A stretch of DNA of 64,000 nucleotides from Paenalcaligenes hominis (GTDB lineage: Bacteria > Pseudomonadota > Gammaproteobacteria > Burkholderiales > Burkholderiaceae_B). A model generated the notes under the pieces. That model ran no database searches, had not been told where the DNA came from, and saw only the letters and a program-made list of their open reading frames with translations. Location: NCBI RefSeq assembly GCF_011927625.1, contig NZ_JAATIZ010000003.1, positions 1 to 64,000 of the forward strand, written 5' to 3'. This document shows, one piece after another, positions 25,352-34,966 of this stretch. The position numbers and the translations under genes were made by a program. The first letter of the stretch is position 1. Every line of letters starts with the position of its first letter.

Positions 25352-26725
25352 TTATTTCACTTTTTTAGGACGCTGCCACTCTGCTTTGTAGTGTTGAGGT
25401 GTACGGGATAAAACCAAACCGTTGTCTTCAGTATCGCGTGTTACGGTAGTACCGGCTGCTACAGTGGTGTTTTTACCGATGACAACCGGAGCTACTAACT
25501 GCGAATCGGAGCCAATAAATGCATCGTCCCCAATAACCGTTTTAAATTTATTGGCGCCATCGTAGTTACACGTAATAACCCCTGCGCCAATATTAACGCG
25601 CTGGCCAACTTGCGCATCGCCGATATAGCTGAGATGACTGGCTTTAGCGTCTGTGTCGAATTGGCTGTTTTTGACTTCGACAAAATTACCGATATGTGCG
25701 CGCTCGCCTAACTGCGTGCCTGGACGTAACCGAGCAAAGGGGCCAATGGATGTGTGGGCGGCCGCGTGACTCTGGTCTAGGTGGCTAAATGGATGCACCA
25801 CTGTACCTGCACCAAGATGGGTGTCTTTGATCACGCTGTGTGCTCCGATTTGTACCCCGTCTTTGAGCACCACATGGCCTTCGAACACACACCCCACATC
25901 AATAAACACGTCCCGTCCACACTCTAAAGTGCCGCGAATATCAATACGCTCTGGATCAGCCAACGTAACTCCGGCGTGCATTAAGCGCAAGGCTTGCTCG
26001 CGTTGCCAAGCTCGTTCTAATTGGGCTTGCTGCACACGACTATTTACCCCTAGTGTTTCCCAATCGTGTTCAGGATGCGCAGCGTTCACCTCGACGCCGT
26101 CTTCTACGGCAAAGCCAATGATGTCCGTCAAGTAAAACTCTTGTTGTGCGTTGTCGTTTTTTAACCGAGCCAGCCAGTCTTTAAGTTGGGCCGTAGGCGC
26201 GGCAATAATACCGGTATTCACTTCGGTAATGGCGCGCTCGGTCTCGGTGGCGTCTTTGTGTTCCACAATACGTTGGATACGCCCTTCGGCGTCGCGTACG
26301 ATGCGGCCATAGCCAGTGGGGTCAGATAAAAACTCGGTTAAAACGGCCATGCCTTGACCTCGGGCCGCAATTAACGCCTGCATGGTCTGTGGCTGCACCA
26401 TTGGTACATCCCCATACAGAATTAAAGTGGTGTCTTGTGGATCGGTGCCACCCTGCAAGGCTGGCACGGCTTGTTGCACGGCATGGCCGGTTCCCAATTG
26501 GGGCTGCTGCAAGACAAATTGCATTGCAGTATCGTGGTTAAATGTATTTTTTACTTGCTCTGCACCATGCCCCGTCACCACAATGACGGCATCAGGCTGC
26601 AGGGTTTGCGCACTTTGCATGACGTGTGCCAGCATGCTTTGACCCGCAATACGGTGTAGCACTTTAGGTAAATTTGATTGCATACGAGTGCCTTTACCCG
26701 CTGCAAGAATCACTACATTTAACAT
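25352..26725 (-). CDS. glmU: Bifunctional GlmU uridylyl/acetyltransferase
   Basis: 457 aa. The N-terminal pyrophosphorylase has LAAGKGTRM and YGDVPMV; the C-terminal half is a left-handed beta helix with hexapeptide repeats ([26 protein letters not shown]). It acetylates GlcN-1-P and forms UDP-GlcNAc, feeding MurA and LPS synthesis. ATG 26725 is preferred over ATG 26731 because a GGG-containing site lies at proper distance only for the former, and the family starts [10 protein letters not shown]. Confidence 0.96.
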   Translation of the reverse strand: MLNVVILAAGKGTRMQSNLPKVLHRIAGQSMLAHVMQSAQTLQPDAVIVVTGHGAEQVKNTFNHDTAMQFVLQQPQLGTGHAVQQAVPALQGGTDPQDTTLILYGDVPMVQPQTMQALIAARGQGMAVLTEFLSDPTGYGRIVRDAEGRIQRIVEHKDATETERAITEVNTGIIAAPTAQLKDWLARLKNDNAQQEFYLTDIIGFAVEDGVEVNAAHPEHDWETLGVNSRVQQAQLERAWQREQALRLMHAGVTLADPERIDIRGTLECGRDVFIDVGCVFEGHVVLKDGVQIGAHSVIKDTHLGAGTVVHPFSHLDQSHAAAHTSIGPFARLRPGTQLGERAHIGNFVEVKNSQFDTDAKASHLSYIGDAQVGQRVNIGAGVITCNYDGANKFKTVIGDDAFIGSDSQLVAPVVIGKNTTVAAGTTVTRDTEDNGLVLSRTPQHYKAEWQRPKKVK

Positions 26726-26749
26726 ATACATCCCGTTCTTAGGTTAGGG

Positions 26750-27445
26750 CTAAGAGGTTTTTTTCGCCGCCTTAGCTGTCTTTTTGGCTGCTTTTTTAGC
26801 AGCGCTTTTAGACGTGGTTTTTGTGGTTTTGGTGGCGCTGGTCGTGTGGCCTGTTTTTTTGGCTGCCGCCGTTTGCGCCGCCTGTTTGGATTTAAAGGTG
26901 CTGTCAGCCGAAGGAGACGCCACACCAGCAGATAGGTTGTCTGCGACGCTTTGCGCTTGCTGCATCGACTGTGCCGTTGCTGTGGCTAGGGTTTCAAATT
27001 GATTTTGTAATAGATCCCACCAGGCTTGACCCGCTTGGCGCAGGCTGTCGTCGGCAGTGTCTTCAGTTTGCTCAGTGGTGTCTGGGTTTGCGTCGGTCGC
27101 TTTTTCATCGCTCTGAGCCATCATGCTGCTTAGTTCAGACATAGCCCCTAGGCCGCTTTTTGCCATGGCTTGCAAGGTAGTCAATGTACTGCGCTGAATT
27201 TCTAAGCCTTGAATGGTGCTAGATAACATAGACAAGTTAAGGCGTAACCAACTTTCCACTGCTTGCAATTCCTCGATACGCTTAGTGAGCTCTTCGATAG
27301 TGGGAATGGCACTGGTCGGCGTGGCCAAATCAAGGGGGTTTTTTGCCATATTGCCCCAAATTTGCTGCATCATATTTAAACTAGCTAGCAGCGGGTTGTC
27401 TTGGTTAACAGCAAAACCTGGAATATCAAATGGATTGTTTTTCAT
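26750..27445 (-). CDS. PhaM-like PHA granule regulatory protein
   Basis: 231 aa. The N-terminal 110 residues (PLLASLNMMQQIWGNM, IEELQAVESWLRLNLSMLS) match the PhaM family of burkholderiales, which binds PHA synthase and nucleoid DNA at polyhydroxyalkanoate granules. The C-terminal 60 residues are almost entirely Lys, Ala and Thr, a histone H1-like DNA-binding tail. ATG 27445 has GGAG upstream. No other PHA genes are in the window. Confidence 0.8.
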   Translation of the reverse strand: MKNNPFDIPGFAVNQDNPLLASLNMMQQIWGNMAKNPLDLATPTSAIPTIEELTKRIEELQAVESWLRLNLSMLSSTIQGLEIQRSTLTTLQAMAKSGLGAMSELSSMMAQSDEKATDANPDTTEQTEDTADDSLRQAGQAWWDLLQNQFETLATATAQSMQQAQSVADNLSAGVASPSADSTFKSKQAAQTAAAKKTGHTTSATKTTKTTSKSAAKKAAKKTAKAAKKTS

Positions 27446-27489
27446 GATCAAGCGTCTCCTTTACGTCTAGTTACGTCTACCTAGATCTA

Positions 27490-28314
27490 TTATGCCTGCA
27501 TGAGCCGTAAACGCACACTATCTATAAGCACCATCTCGGCCTCAAGCGTAAATACACCGGTTTGCATCATTTCCCACCAGTCTGAAATAGTGAGCAACCG
27601 CGTTTCACTGACCTCGCCATCTTGGTTCTGAGGAATCACACCTGCCTCAAGCACACAATCACTAATAATAACGTCTTCGACCTGATAGCCCTCGGGCAAC
27701 TGACGGTACATACGTAATAAGTGACGTAAAGGCTCACGCTGCCCTAAATGCTGTGGCAGCAGCCCGGCCTCTTCTTCGCTTTCACGCAACAACGAGGTGT
27801 CTAAATCCTCGAAAGCGACAGCTAACCCGCCCACCATCGTGTCCCATTTATTTGGATCCGTGGGTTTGGTGGCAGCGCGTTTTGCTACCCACAGCTTGCC
27901 GTCGTGGCTCCATGCGTTTAAATGCACAGCCTGTGTGACCAAACCGAGAGGACGCACAGCACCGCGTTCTATGGCTCCAACCACCTCGGTATTTGCCAAC
28001 ACATGCAAGAGTTCATCACGCCAAGCTTTGACTAAACCGGCTTGATCCAATTGCACAGCAATCTCTGCTAAGAGGGTATTCACAGCAGGACTGGGTGTTT
28101 GAGCCCAAGCAATATGCACCCCTGTTTCATTGACTTGAACGCCAGGTAATGCCGCAAGTACGGCAGTGGCCTCCGCTGTTGCCCACCCGCATAATCGATT
28201 GCACACCGTCACAGGACGACTCTGTGCTGTTGGCAAGTCATACGCCTGTTGAAGTAATTGTTGGTAGCGCTGATCTAAGTCAGCCAATGAGGGAAGTGTT
28301 TGAATAAGGGTCAT
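27490..28314 (-). CDS. Nudix hydrolase with DUF4743 N-terminal domain
   Basis: 274 aa. The Nudix box lies at residues 163-185 (GLAVAFEDLDTSLLRESEEE), matching GX5EX7REUXEEXGU. The N-terminal 120 residues correspond to the DUF4743 region of thiamine pyrophosphokinase-related/Nudix proteins such as fungal and bacterial oxo-thiamine diphosphatases. The substrate is not deducible beyond a nucleoside-diphosphate-linked compound. It is divergent from the DMT transporter gene. Confidence 0.87.
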   Translation of the reverse strand: MTLIQTLPSLADLDQRYQQLLQQAYDLPTAQSRPVTVCNRLCGWATAEATAVLAALPGVQVNETGVHIAWAQTPSPAVNTLLAEIAVQLDQAGLVKAWRDELLHVLANTEVVGAIERGAVRPLGLVTQAVHLNAWSHDGKLWVAKRAATKPTDPNKWDTMVGGLAVAFEDLDTSLLRESEEEAGLLPQHLGQREPLRHLLRMYRQLPEGYQVEDVIISDCVLEAGVIPQNQDGEVSETRLLTISDWWEMMQTGVFTLEAEMVLIDSVRLRLMQA

Positions 28315-28497
28315 GATTAAATTGTAATGGAATTACCTTTAAATCGGGCAGCCTCTAAGCTTAGCAGATAGTAACTGGTATTTACGTAGCCCCTACCCTC
28401 TTTGCTCCCTTTGTGAAGTCAGCGAAAAGCAGCGAGACGCCGATCAAACGGATACAATTACTGCTTTCTCTCCTTTTTCAGCCAAGGCCGCTTGCCT

Positions 28498-29379
28498 ATG
28501 AAAGCCCACGACCTGCAGCAACTTTTTCTTCTCGCCGCTATCTGGGGCAGCTCGTTTCTTTTTATGCGTTTAGCCGTCGTAGACTTTGGTACGTGGCCCC
28601 TCATGTTGGTCCGCGTAGGTGTGGCGGCTATCACCATGCTCAGCGTCGTAGCGTGGCAAAGAAAATGGCACGCTCTGCGTCAATACCGTTGGGCTATTGC
28701 CTTTGTGGGGGTGGTCAATGCCGCGATCCCATTTAGTTTTTTTGTTTATGCTACTCAGTATTTACCTACGGGCACCATTGCCGTCATTAACGCCATGACC
28801 CCTTTATTTGGTGCCCTCATTGCGCGGCTCTGGCTTGGCGAACACCTAAGTGGGTCACGGCTTATTGGTCTTATTGTGGGCTTTAGTGGCATCGTTTTTC
28901 TCGTGTATGACAAGCTGTTCTTCCACGATCACCACCAAAGCTTAGCGGTGCTAGCCTCATTGGGTGCCACTATCAGTTATGGGATTGCCGCAAGCTTCAG
29001 CACTAAATACTTAAAGGGCGCAGACCCCATTGCCGTGACGGCGGGTAGCTTTAGTTCAGCTACCTTGTGTGTGTTGCCCTTAGCCATTTGGTTTTGGCCC
29101 CAACATCCCGTTTCTATGACCGCTTGGGGCTCCGCCCTCAGTTTAGCGTTACTGTGTACAGCGGTAGCCTACATTATCTTTTATCGTCTGGTTGCGTCCA
29201 TCGGTGGGGCACGCAGTGTAACCGTTACCTTTTTAGTGCCACCATTTGGTATTATTTGGGGCGTCTTACTTTTAAATGAGCCTTTTGGTTTAAACGAGCT
29301 TTTTAGTACCGCTCTTGTTTTAGTTGGCACATTATTAGCCACGGGCTTTTTACGTCTACGCTTGAAAAGTACGCTATAA
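28498..29379 (+). CDS. DMT/EamA-family transporter
   Basis: A 293-aa inner-membrane protein with ten predicted helices in two EamA repeats; AAIWGSSFLFMRLAV opens the first, and LGATISYGIAASFSTKYL begins the second. ATG 28498 is used instead of TTG 28492, with AAGG upstream. Such carriers move metabolites or amino acids outward; the substrate is unknown. It ends 32 bp before mlaF but the two need not be linked. Confidence 0.87.
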   Translation: MKAHDLQQLFLLAAIWGSSFLFMRLAVVDFGTWPLMLVRVGVAAITMLSVVAWQRKWHALRQYRWAIAFVGVVNAAIPFSFFVYATQYLPTGTIAVINAMTPLFGALIARLWLGEHLSGSRLIGLIVGFSGIVFLVYDKLFFHDHHQSLAVLASLGATISYGIAASFSTKYLKGADPIAVTAGSFSSATLCVLPLAIWFWPQHPVSMTAWGSALSLALLCTAVAYIIFYRLVASIGGARSVTVTFLVPPFGIIWGVLLLNEPFGLNELFSTALVLVGTLLATGFLRLRLKSTL

Positions 29380-29411
29380 AGACTACACGCTGCCTTTTTT
29401 ATTTTGTATTT

Positions 29412-30236
29412 ATGACCTCTATGACCGACTCCGCCACCGTTTTGCACTTTGATGATGTCGCTTTAGGCTATGGGGACTTTACCGTCCTAAAACATATCAG
29501 TCTTAAGGTTCAAAAGGGCCAAGTGGTCGCGTTAATGGGCGGCTCTGGCTCGGGAAAGACCACCTTACTTCGCGCCGCAACAGGTCAAATCGTGGCGCAG
29601 ACTGGCACCATCACGGCGTTTTCAAAAAATATTGCCCACCTTAACTCCCATGAACTGCAAGCCTTACGCAAGCGCATGGGGGTGCTTTTTCAGCACGGTG
29701 CCTTATTTACCGACCTCAACGTATTTGAAAACGTGGCTTTTCCACTACGCGAGCAAACAAATAAAACTGAGACCGAAATCACTCAAATTGTGCTCGACAA
29801 GCTCGAGGCCGTCGGTCTTAAAGCCGCGGCCCATTTATATATTTCTGAAATTTCCGGCGGCATGGCGCGCCGCGTTGCGCTGGCTCGTGCCATTGTGCTT
29901 GAACCCGAGCTGATTCTTTACGACGAGCCTTTTGCTGGACTGGACCCGATTTCATTAGGCATCACAGCGCAATTAATTCGTCGTTTATCTGATCAGCTCC
30001 ATTGCGCCTCGGTGATTATCACCCACGACGTTCCCGAATCCTTTAAAATTGCCGACCATGTCTACATCGTGGGTCAAGGGAAACTCATTACCAGTGGCAC
30101 GCCAGATCAGTTACTGGAATCCAACGATGAATACGTACAGCAGTTTTTAAACGGCAAGCCAGACGGCCCCATTGCCTTTAATTACCCTGTTACGCCGGCA
30201 TTTGAAAATTGGCTCCAACAACGTAATAAATCATGA
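29412..30236 (+). CDS. mlaF: MlaF phospholipid transport ABC ATPase
   Basis: 274 aa. Walker A is GGSGSGKTT, the ABC signature [14 protein letters not shown] has the methionine variant usual for MlaF, and Walker B ends [13 protein letters not shown]. It drives the MlaFED inner-membrane complex that moves phospholipids between inner and outer membrane with MlaC and MlaA. The stop overlaps mlaE by four bases (ATGA). The start is at ATG 29412 or ATG 29421; neither has a good ribosome site. Confidence 0.95.
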   Translation: MTSMTDSATVLHFDDVALGYGDFTVLKHISLKVQKGQVVALMGGSGSGKTTLLRAATGQIVAQTGTITAFSKNIAHLNSHELQALRKRMGVLFQHGALFTDLNVFENVAFPLREQTNKTETEITQIVLDKLEAVGLKAAAHLYISEISGGMARRVALARAIVLEPELILYDEPFAGLDPISLGITAQLIRRLSDQLHCASVIITHDVPESFKIADHVYIVGQGKLITSGTPDQLLESNDEYVQQFLNGKPDGPIAFNYPVTPAFENWLQQRNKS

Positions 30237-31021
30237 CTTTTCTTACGACTCCGATTTCCGCTTTAGGCAGGCACGTGCGTCACAGTATTGTGGCTCTCGG
30301 TGCTTTCACACGCCTCTTTTTTGCTTTGTTGGCTCGTAGCAGTGTCATTTTTACGCGTCCACGCTTAGTCATCCAACAAATTCATTTTATTGGAAATTAC
30401 TCGTTTTTAATTATTAGTGTCTCCGGGCTGTTTGTTGGTTTTGTACTAGGTCTACAAGGGTATTACACCTTGACACGGTACGGCTCCGAAGAAGCCATTG
30501 GCTTGCTGGTGGCGCTTTCTCTGACACGCGAATTAGGGCCGGTGGTCACCGCCTTACTGTTTGCTGGGCGCGCAGGCACTTCGTTAACCGCTGAAATTGG
30601 CTTGATGAAAGCCGGCGAACAAATTGCCGCCATGGAGGTCATGGCCGTCGATCCTATGCGTCGTATCTTAGTGCCGCGCCTTTGGGCTGGGATCATTGCG
30701 ATGCCTGTGCTCGCTGCTGTGTTTTCTATGGTGGGGATTATCGGCGGTTGGGTCGTTGGCGTCTTAATGATTGGCATTGACCCAGGCGTGTTCTGGTCTC
30801 AAATGCAAGGGGGTGTCGATGTGATCAATGACGTCCTCAATGGGGTCATTAAAAGCGTGGTATTTGGGGTGGTGGTCACCATGATTGCTCTCTATACCGG
30901 TTGGACGACTAAGGCCACACCCGAAGGCGTGGCTCGTGCCACAACGCGCACCGTAATTAGCGGCTCTTTGGCCGTGCTCGGGCTGGATTTCTTGCTCACA
31001 GCTCTTATGTTTAGCAACTAA
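30233..31021 (+). CDS. mlaE: MlaE phospholipid transport permease
   Basis: 262 aa with about five to six hydrophobic segments. The conserved MlaE stretch [19 protein letters not shown] and the [17 protein letters not shown] helix are present. It forms the transmembrane dimer to which MlaF and MlaD attach. It overlaps mlaF and is followed by mlaD after 15 bases. Confidence 0.95.
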   Translation: MTFLTTPISALGRHVRHSIVALGAFTRLFFALLARSSVIFTRPRLVIQQIHFIGNYSFLIISVSGLFVGFVLGLQGYYTLTRYGSEEAIGLLVALSLTRELGPVVTALLFAGRAGTSLTAEIGLMKAGEQIAAMEVMAVDPMRRILVPRLWAGIIAMPVLAAVFSMVGIIGGWVVGVLMIGIDPGVFWSQMQGGVDVINDVLNGVIKSVVFGVVVTMIALYTGWTTKATPEGVARATTRTVISGSLAVLGLDFLLTALMFSN

Positions 31022-31036
31022 TTTTGGAATAGGTTT

Positions 31037-31492
31037 ATGTCAAACAACAAAAGCGATTTTTGGGTAGGACTCTTTGTCTTAATTGGCCTTCTCGCTCTGG
31101 TTTTTTTATCGCTACGAGCAGGCAATCTCAGTACGTTTTCTTTTGCGCCTACTTACAAACTGCATGCTTCTTTTGATAATATTGGAGGGCTTAAAGTACG
31201 AGCCCCAATTAAAAGTAGTGGCGTAGTGGTGGGGCGCGTGGTTGATATTGGGTTTGATACCACGGAATACCGTGCAACGGCTACCTTGGAAATCGACCAA
31301 AAGTTTCTCTTCCCCGATGACAGCTCAGCCTCCATATTGACCTCGGGCTTACTCGGAGAGCAATACATTGGGCTAACTCCTGGCGGCAGCGAGGACGACT
31401 TCAAAGACGGCAACAAAATCACTTATACCCAAAGTGCAGTTGTGCTTGAAGACCTCATCAGCAAGTTCCTCTACAGCAAAGCCAGCGATTAA
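31037..31492 (+). CDS. mlaD: MlaD MCE-domain protein
   Basis: 151 aa. One N-terminal membrane helix (about 8-30) anchors a single MCE domain (about 38-120, including FDNIGGLKVRAPIKSSGVVV and LLGEQYIGL). MlaD forms the periplasmic hexameric ring through which lipid passes. It is somewhat shorter at the C-terminus than the 183-aa E. coli protein. Ribosome site GGAATAGG precedes the ATG. Confidence 0.95.
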   Translation: MSNNKSDFWVGLFVLIGLLALVFLSLRAGNLSTFSFAPTYKLHASFDNIGGLKVRAPIKSSGVVVGRVVDIGFDTTEYRATATLEIDQKFLFPDDSSASILTSGLLGEQYIGLTPGGSEDDFKDGNKITYTQSAVVLEDLISKFLYSKASD

Positions 31493-31537
31493 CGTTGGCC
31501 TTGTCTGAGCCCTCTCTTTCTTTTCGAGTTTGATCTT

Positions 31538-32356
31538 ATGCCTACTACACCTGAGAGCCTTTCCAAAAACTCCCCCGCCTGGGGTCGTCTGGGTTTAGCC
31601 GCCACGTCTTTACTCGTCATTACAGGATGCGCCACCGTAGAGCATCCCAACCCCAATGACCCATGGGAAAGCTACAACCGCACCATGGACAAAATCAACT
31701 ACAACGTTGATAACGCGTTGGTAAAACCCATTGCAAACACTTACAAAACGCTCACCCCGCAGCCCGTACAATCTTGTATACATAATATGTTCCGTAACGT
31801 AGGGGATGTCTGGTCAGCAGCCAACAGCTTCTTGCAGGGTCGGCCACATGATTTCTTTAACACCTTGGGGCGTGTTTTGTTTAACACCACGATGGGTGTA
31901 GGCGGTTGTTTTGATGTGGCCTCTAAAAACGGTGCGCAACGTATTCCTAATGATTTTGGAACAACCTTAGGGGTATGGGGCATTGGCTCTGGGCCTTATG
32001 TCGTGCTACCACTGATTGGCCCCAGCACAGTACGAGACAGCGCAGCCCTAGCAGGCGGTGTAGCCGTTGGCTTTAGCGAGTCTTCTCCTATTGTGGCAAT
32101 TAAAAACGTGCCCGTTAGGAACTCGATCTTAGGTTTGTACTTTGTCGATTTACGTACAGGCTTATTGGATGCGGATGCGATGGTGAATGACATTGCATTA
32201 GATCGCTATAGCTTTATACGCGATGCGTATTTGCAACGTCGTCAATCACTCGTTAACCGAAAACTTCGTAGCCCAACGGATGATAGCTACGGCGATGATC
32301 TTCCTAACTACGAAGACTTTGACGATAACGAAGACACCACATCCACCACAAACTAA
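31538..32356 (+). CDS. mlaA: MlaA (VacJ) outer-membrane lipoprotein
   Basis: 272 aa. A signal peptide ends in lipobox VITGC with Cys31 as the lipidated residue. DPWESYNRTMDKINYNVD, the VGGCFDVASK stretch and the VLPLIGPSTVRD motif are family hallmarks. MlaA removes misplaced phospholipid from the outer leaflet and passes it to MlaC. The C-terminal 35 residues are acidic and probably disordered. In E. coli mlaA is unlinked; inclusion in the operon is usual in betaproteobacteria. Confidence 0.95.
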   Translation: MPTTPESLSKNSPAWGRLGLAATSLLVITGCATVEHPNPNDPWESYNRTMDKINYNVDNALVKPIANTYKTLTPQPVQSCIHNMFRNVGDVWSAANSFLQGRPHDFFNTLGRVLFNTTMGVGGCFDVASKNGAQRIPNDFGTTLGVWGIGSGPYVVLPLIGPSTVRDSAALAGGVAVGFSESSPIVAIKNVPVRNSILGLYFVDLRTGLLDADAMVNDIALDRYSFIRDAYLQRRQSLVNRKLRSPTDDSYGDDLPNYEDFDDNEDTTSTTN

Positions 32357-32377
32357 TCCCTCAAAAAAGGATGTTTT

Positions 32378-33019
32378 ATGTTGTTAGCCAAACACTATTT
32401 TTCTGCACTGTTAACGGCGCTTGCTTTGGTCTTAGGCATGTCTCACGCCCATGCACAAAATGTCGACCGCAAACAACCACCGGCCGAATTCGTCGATAAA
32501 ATTGCAACTCAAGCCCTTGAGGCCGTAAAAGACGACGCTGCCGCACAAAAGGGTGATCGTGCTGCCATTAACTCGTTAGTGAATCAGTACGTACTGCCCT
32601 ATGTGAATTTTGAGAAAACTACTCGTTTAGCTACCGGGCGCTATTGGCGACAAGCCAGCCCTGAGCAACGCAATGCGTTGGTCGAGGCCTTTAAAAACAC
32701 CTTGATCCGTACCTATAGTGGTGCGTTGGCAAATGTCAACAAACTGTCTTCCATTCAAGTCGGCCCGTTCCGTGGCGACGCGAATGCGGATGACGTGGTC
32801 GTGCGCACCACTATTATCCAACGCGATGGCCCAGCAGTGGGTGTAGACTACCGCATGGAGCAATCCCCCGAGGGGTGGCTCATTTACGACCTTAACGTCG
32901 AAGGCATTTGGCTCATTCAAAACTACCGCAACCAGTTCGCTGAAGTCATTCAGCGCAATGGTATCGATGGCCTAATTGATAGCCTTAATAAACAAACCAT
33001 GCCCGTGCAAAACCCTTAA
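32378..33019 (+). CDS. mlaC: MlaC periplasmic phospholipid-binding protein
   Basis: 213 aa with a cleavable signal peptide ending near SHAHAQN. The mature MlaC/Ttg2D domain shows YVLPYVNFEKTTRLATGRYW and PEGWLIYDLNVEGIWLIQNY. It shuttles phospholipid between MlaA and MlaFED. It is the last recognisable mla gene here: no STAS-domain mlaB follows, only an 87-bp gap with a terminator. Confidence 0.95.
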   Translation: MLLAKHYFSALLTALALVLGMSHAHAQNVDRKQPPAEFVDKIATQALEAVKDDAAAQKGDRAAINSLVNQYVLPYVNFEKTTRLATGRYWRQASPEQRNALVEAFKNTLIRTYSGALANVNKLSSIQVGPFRGDANADDVVVRTTIIQRDGPAVGVDYRMEQSPEGWLIYDLNVEGIWLIQNYRNQFAEVIQRNGIDGLIDSLNKQTMPVQNP

Positions 33020-33067
33020 CACTTTAACGATACCGTTAGGGTTTTAACTCAGCTCCCTTATAATAGA

Positions 33068-33096
33068 AATCTGGCTCATGGTGGGCCAGATTTTTA
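33068..33096 (+). terminator. Terminator after mlaC
   Basis: AATCTGGC (33068-33075) and GCCAGATT (33085-33092) form an eight-base stem merging into TTTTT. It ends only about ten bases before the next ATG (33107), so the downstream ABC gene has almost no untranslated leader if it is transcribed from readthrough. Confidence 0.85.
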
Positions 33097-33106
33097 TTGT
33101 GTGCCT

Positions 33107-33874
33107 ATGTCTGCAATCAAATTAGAAAACATCTCTAAAATTTTCCCCCCTGAAAAAAAGGGTCTGTTTAGTTTAGCAACAGGCTCAGGCTTTCAGGCGC
33201 TTCAAGACGTTAATCTCACGATTGAACAAGGTGAGTTCTTTGGTTTGCTCGGCCCCAATGGCGCGGGTAAAACCACCATGATTTCCATACTGGCTGGGCT
33301 TTCCAAGGCCACAACGGGCCGTGCTAGTATCTGTGGTTTTGATGTGGAAACCGATTACCGCAACTCGCGCCGCGCGTTGGGTGTAGTGCCGCAGGAAATC
33401 GTCTACGACCCGTTTTTTACTGTACGTGAAACCCTACAGCTGCAATCGGGATATTTTGGTTTACGCAACAATGACGACTGGATTGATGAAATTCTGCATC
33501 ATCTTGGCCTCTCAGATAAAAGCCACACCAACATGCGTGCCTTGTCTGGCGGTATGAAACGACGCGTCTTGGTTGCTCAAGCCTTGGTGCACCGTCCGCC
33601 GGTCATTATCTTAGATGAGCCTACCGCTGGGGTAGACGTCGACTTGCGTCGTAGCTTATGGGAATTTATTTCCCGCTTGAACCGCGAAGGTCACACCATT
33701 CTCTTAACCACACACTACCTCGAGGAAGCCGAGGCGTTGTGTAGTCGTATTGCAATGCTTAAATCAGGTCAAATCGTCGCCCTAGACACCACTGCTGCGC
33801 TGCTTGAACGCGCTGGTACAGGCGATCTAGAAGAAGCCTTCGTTCGTATTATGCATTCTGAAAACAAACTATGA
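33107..33874 (+). CDS. ABC-2 transporter ATP-binding protein (YadG-like)
   Basis: 255 aa. Walker A is GLLGPNGAGKTTM, the signature LSGGMKRRVLVAQAL, and Walker B VIILDEPTAGVD, with the D/H-loop LLTTHYLEEAEAL typical of the DrrA/YadG exporters. ATG 33107 gives the family-like start MSAIKLENISKIF; GTG 33101 is also in frame. It overlaps the permease gene by four bases. The substrate is unknown. The same pair follows mla genes in Bordetella-type genomes. Confidence 0.9.
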   Translation: MSAIKLENISKIFPPEKKGLFSLATGSGFQALQDVNLTIEQGEFFGLLGPNGAGKTTMISILAGLSKATTGRASICGFDVETDYRNSRRALGVVPQEIVYDPFFTVRETLQLQSGYFGLRNNDDWIDEILHHLGLSDKSHTNMRALSGGMKRRVLVAQALVHRPPVIILDEPTAGVDVDLRRSLWEFISRLNREGHTILLTTHYLEEAEALCSRIAMLKSGQIVALDTTAALLERAGTGDLEEAFVRIMHSENKL

Positions 33875-34722
33875 CAGATTCCTCTACTACCAAGCATTGG
33901 GGCGTACCCAACTCTACTGAGCCCACGCCTGGTGCTACCCAACCACTTAAGCCCCAGCCTACTATGGGCTCAGGTTTTCCTACGCTATTTAAAAAAGAGC
34001 TTTTACGCTTTTACAAAGTGGCGTTTCAAACCGTGGCCGCGCCTGTTTTAACCGCACTTTTGTATCTGTTAATCTTCGCCCACGTGCTCGAGGATCGTGT
34101 TCGCGTATTCGATACCGTGCCTTATACCGCATTTCTGATCCCTGGCTTAATGATGATGAGCATGTTGCAAAACGCATTTGCTAACCCATCCTCATCATTA
34201 ATTCAAAGCCGCATCACGGGGAATCTGGTGTTTATCCTTTTGCCGCCCCTGTCACACCGCGAAATTTTCTTTGCCTACATTTTAGCGGCGATTATCCGAG
34301 GGCTTACGGTAGGCGTCTGTATTTGGCTTGTTTCTTTATTTTTTGTGCGCTTGCCTGTTGCGAACCCGCTGTGGGTAATTAGCTTTGCCGTCTTATCTTG
34401 CGGTATTATGGCAACGTTAGGCGTTATTGCAGGGCTTTGGTCAGAAAAATTCGATCAACTCGCCGCTTTTCAAAACTTCTTAATCATGCCAGCTACTTTT
34501 TTATCTGGTGTGTTTTATTCCATTCACAGCTTGCCGCCTTTCTGGCAGGCCGTATCGCATTGGAACCCTATTTTCTACACCATTGACGGTTTTCGTTATG
34601 GGTTTTTTGCAGCCTCAGACGTTTCTCCGTGGCATAGTCTTGCCGTGGTTGGCACAGTCTTTGTAGTGCTTTGCTTTTTATCACTACGCCTGCTTGCTTC
34701 AGGCTACAAACTACGGAATTAA
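33871..34722 (+). CDS. ABC-2 transporter permease (YadH-like)
   Basis: 283 aa with a roughly 45-residue hydrophilic N-terminus, then six membrane segments of the ABC2_membrane family. [20 protein letters not shown] and the [23 protein letters not shown] stretch (split over helices 5-6) are characteristic. It pairs with the overlapping ATPase gene to form an exporter. Confidence 0.9.
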   Translation: MTDSSTTKHWGVPNSTEPTPGATQPLKPQPTMGSGFPTLFKKELLRFYKVAFQTVAAPVLTALLYLLIFAHVLEDRVRVFDTVPYTAFLIPGLMMMSMLQNAFANPSSSLIQSRITGNLVFILLPPLSHREIFFAYILAAIIRGLTVGVCIWLVSLFFVRLPVANPLWVISFAVLSCGIMATLGVIAGLWSEKFDQLAAFQNFLIMPATFLSGVFYSIHSLPPFWQAVSHWNPIFYTIDGFRYGFFAASDVSPWHSLAVVGTVFVVLCFLSLRLLASGYKLRN

Positions 34723-34726
34723 TACT

Positions 34727-34963
34727 ATGTTGCCCACCCCAGAACTTGTGCGTCAGTACATCAGTGACAACCTAGCGTGTGACCACATCGAGGTCCAAGG
34801 CGACGGCTCCCATTTCGAAGCCGTCATTGTTAGCTCTGCTTTTGAAGGCAAGAGCCGCATTCAACGTCACCAGATTGTCTACGCCGCGCTAGGCGATCGT
34901 ATGAAAAGTGAAATTCACGCCCTTTCCATGCGCACTCTTACCCCCGACGAACACAAGGCTTAA
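34727..34963 (+). CDS. BolA/IbaG-family protein
   Basis: 78 aa from ATG 34727. The BolA fold signature runs through [15 protein letters not shown] and [17 protein letters not shown], with the conserved His used in monothiol-glutaredoxin/iron-sulfur binding. Its position between the ABC-2 permease and murA is that of ibaG in E. coli (mla-ibaG-murA). It likely assists Fe-S cluster trafficking. Confidence 0.9.
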   Translation: MLPTPELVRQYISDNLACDHIEVQGDGSHFEAVIVSSAFEGKSRIQRHQIVYAALGDRMKSEIHALSMRTLTPDEHKA

Positions 34964-34966
34964 TCA

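Noticed and set aside
26719-26925. A Lys/Arg/Pro-rich frame overlapping the PhaM gene end
   Set aside because: It is the shifted reading of the Ala/Lys repeat tail of the PhaM-like protein and has no ribosome site or family resemblance.
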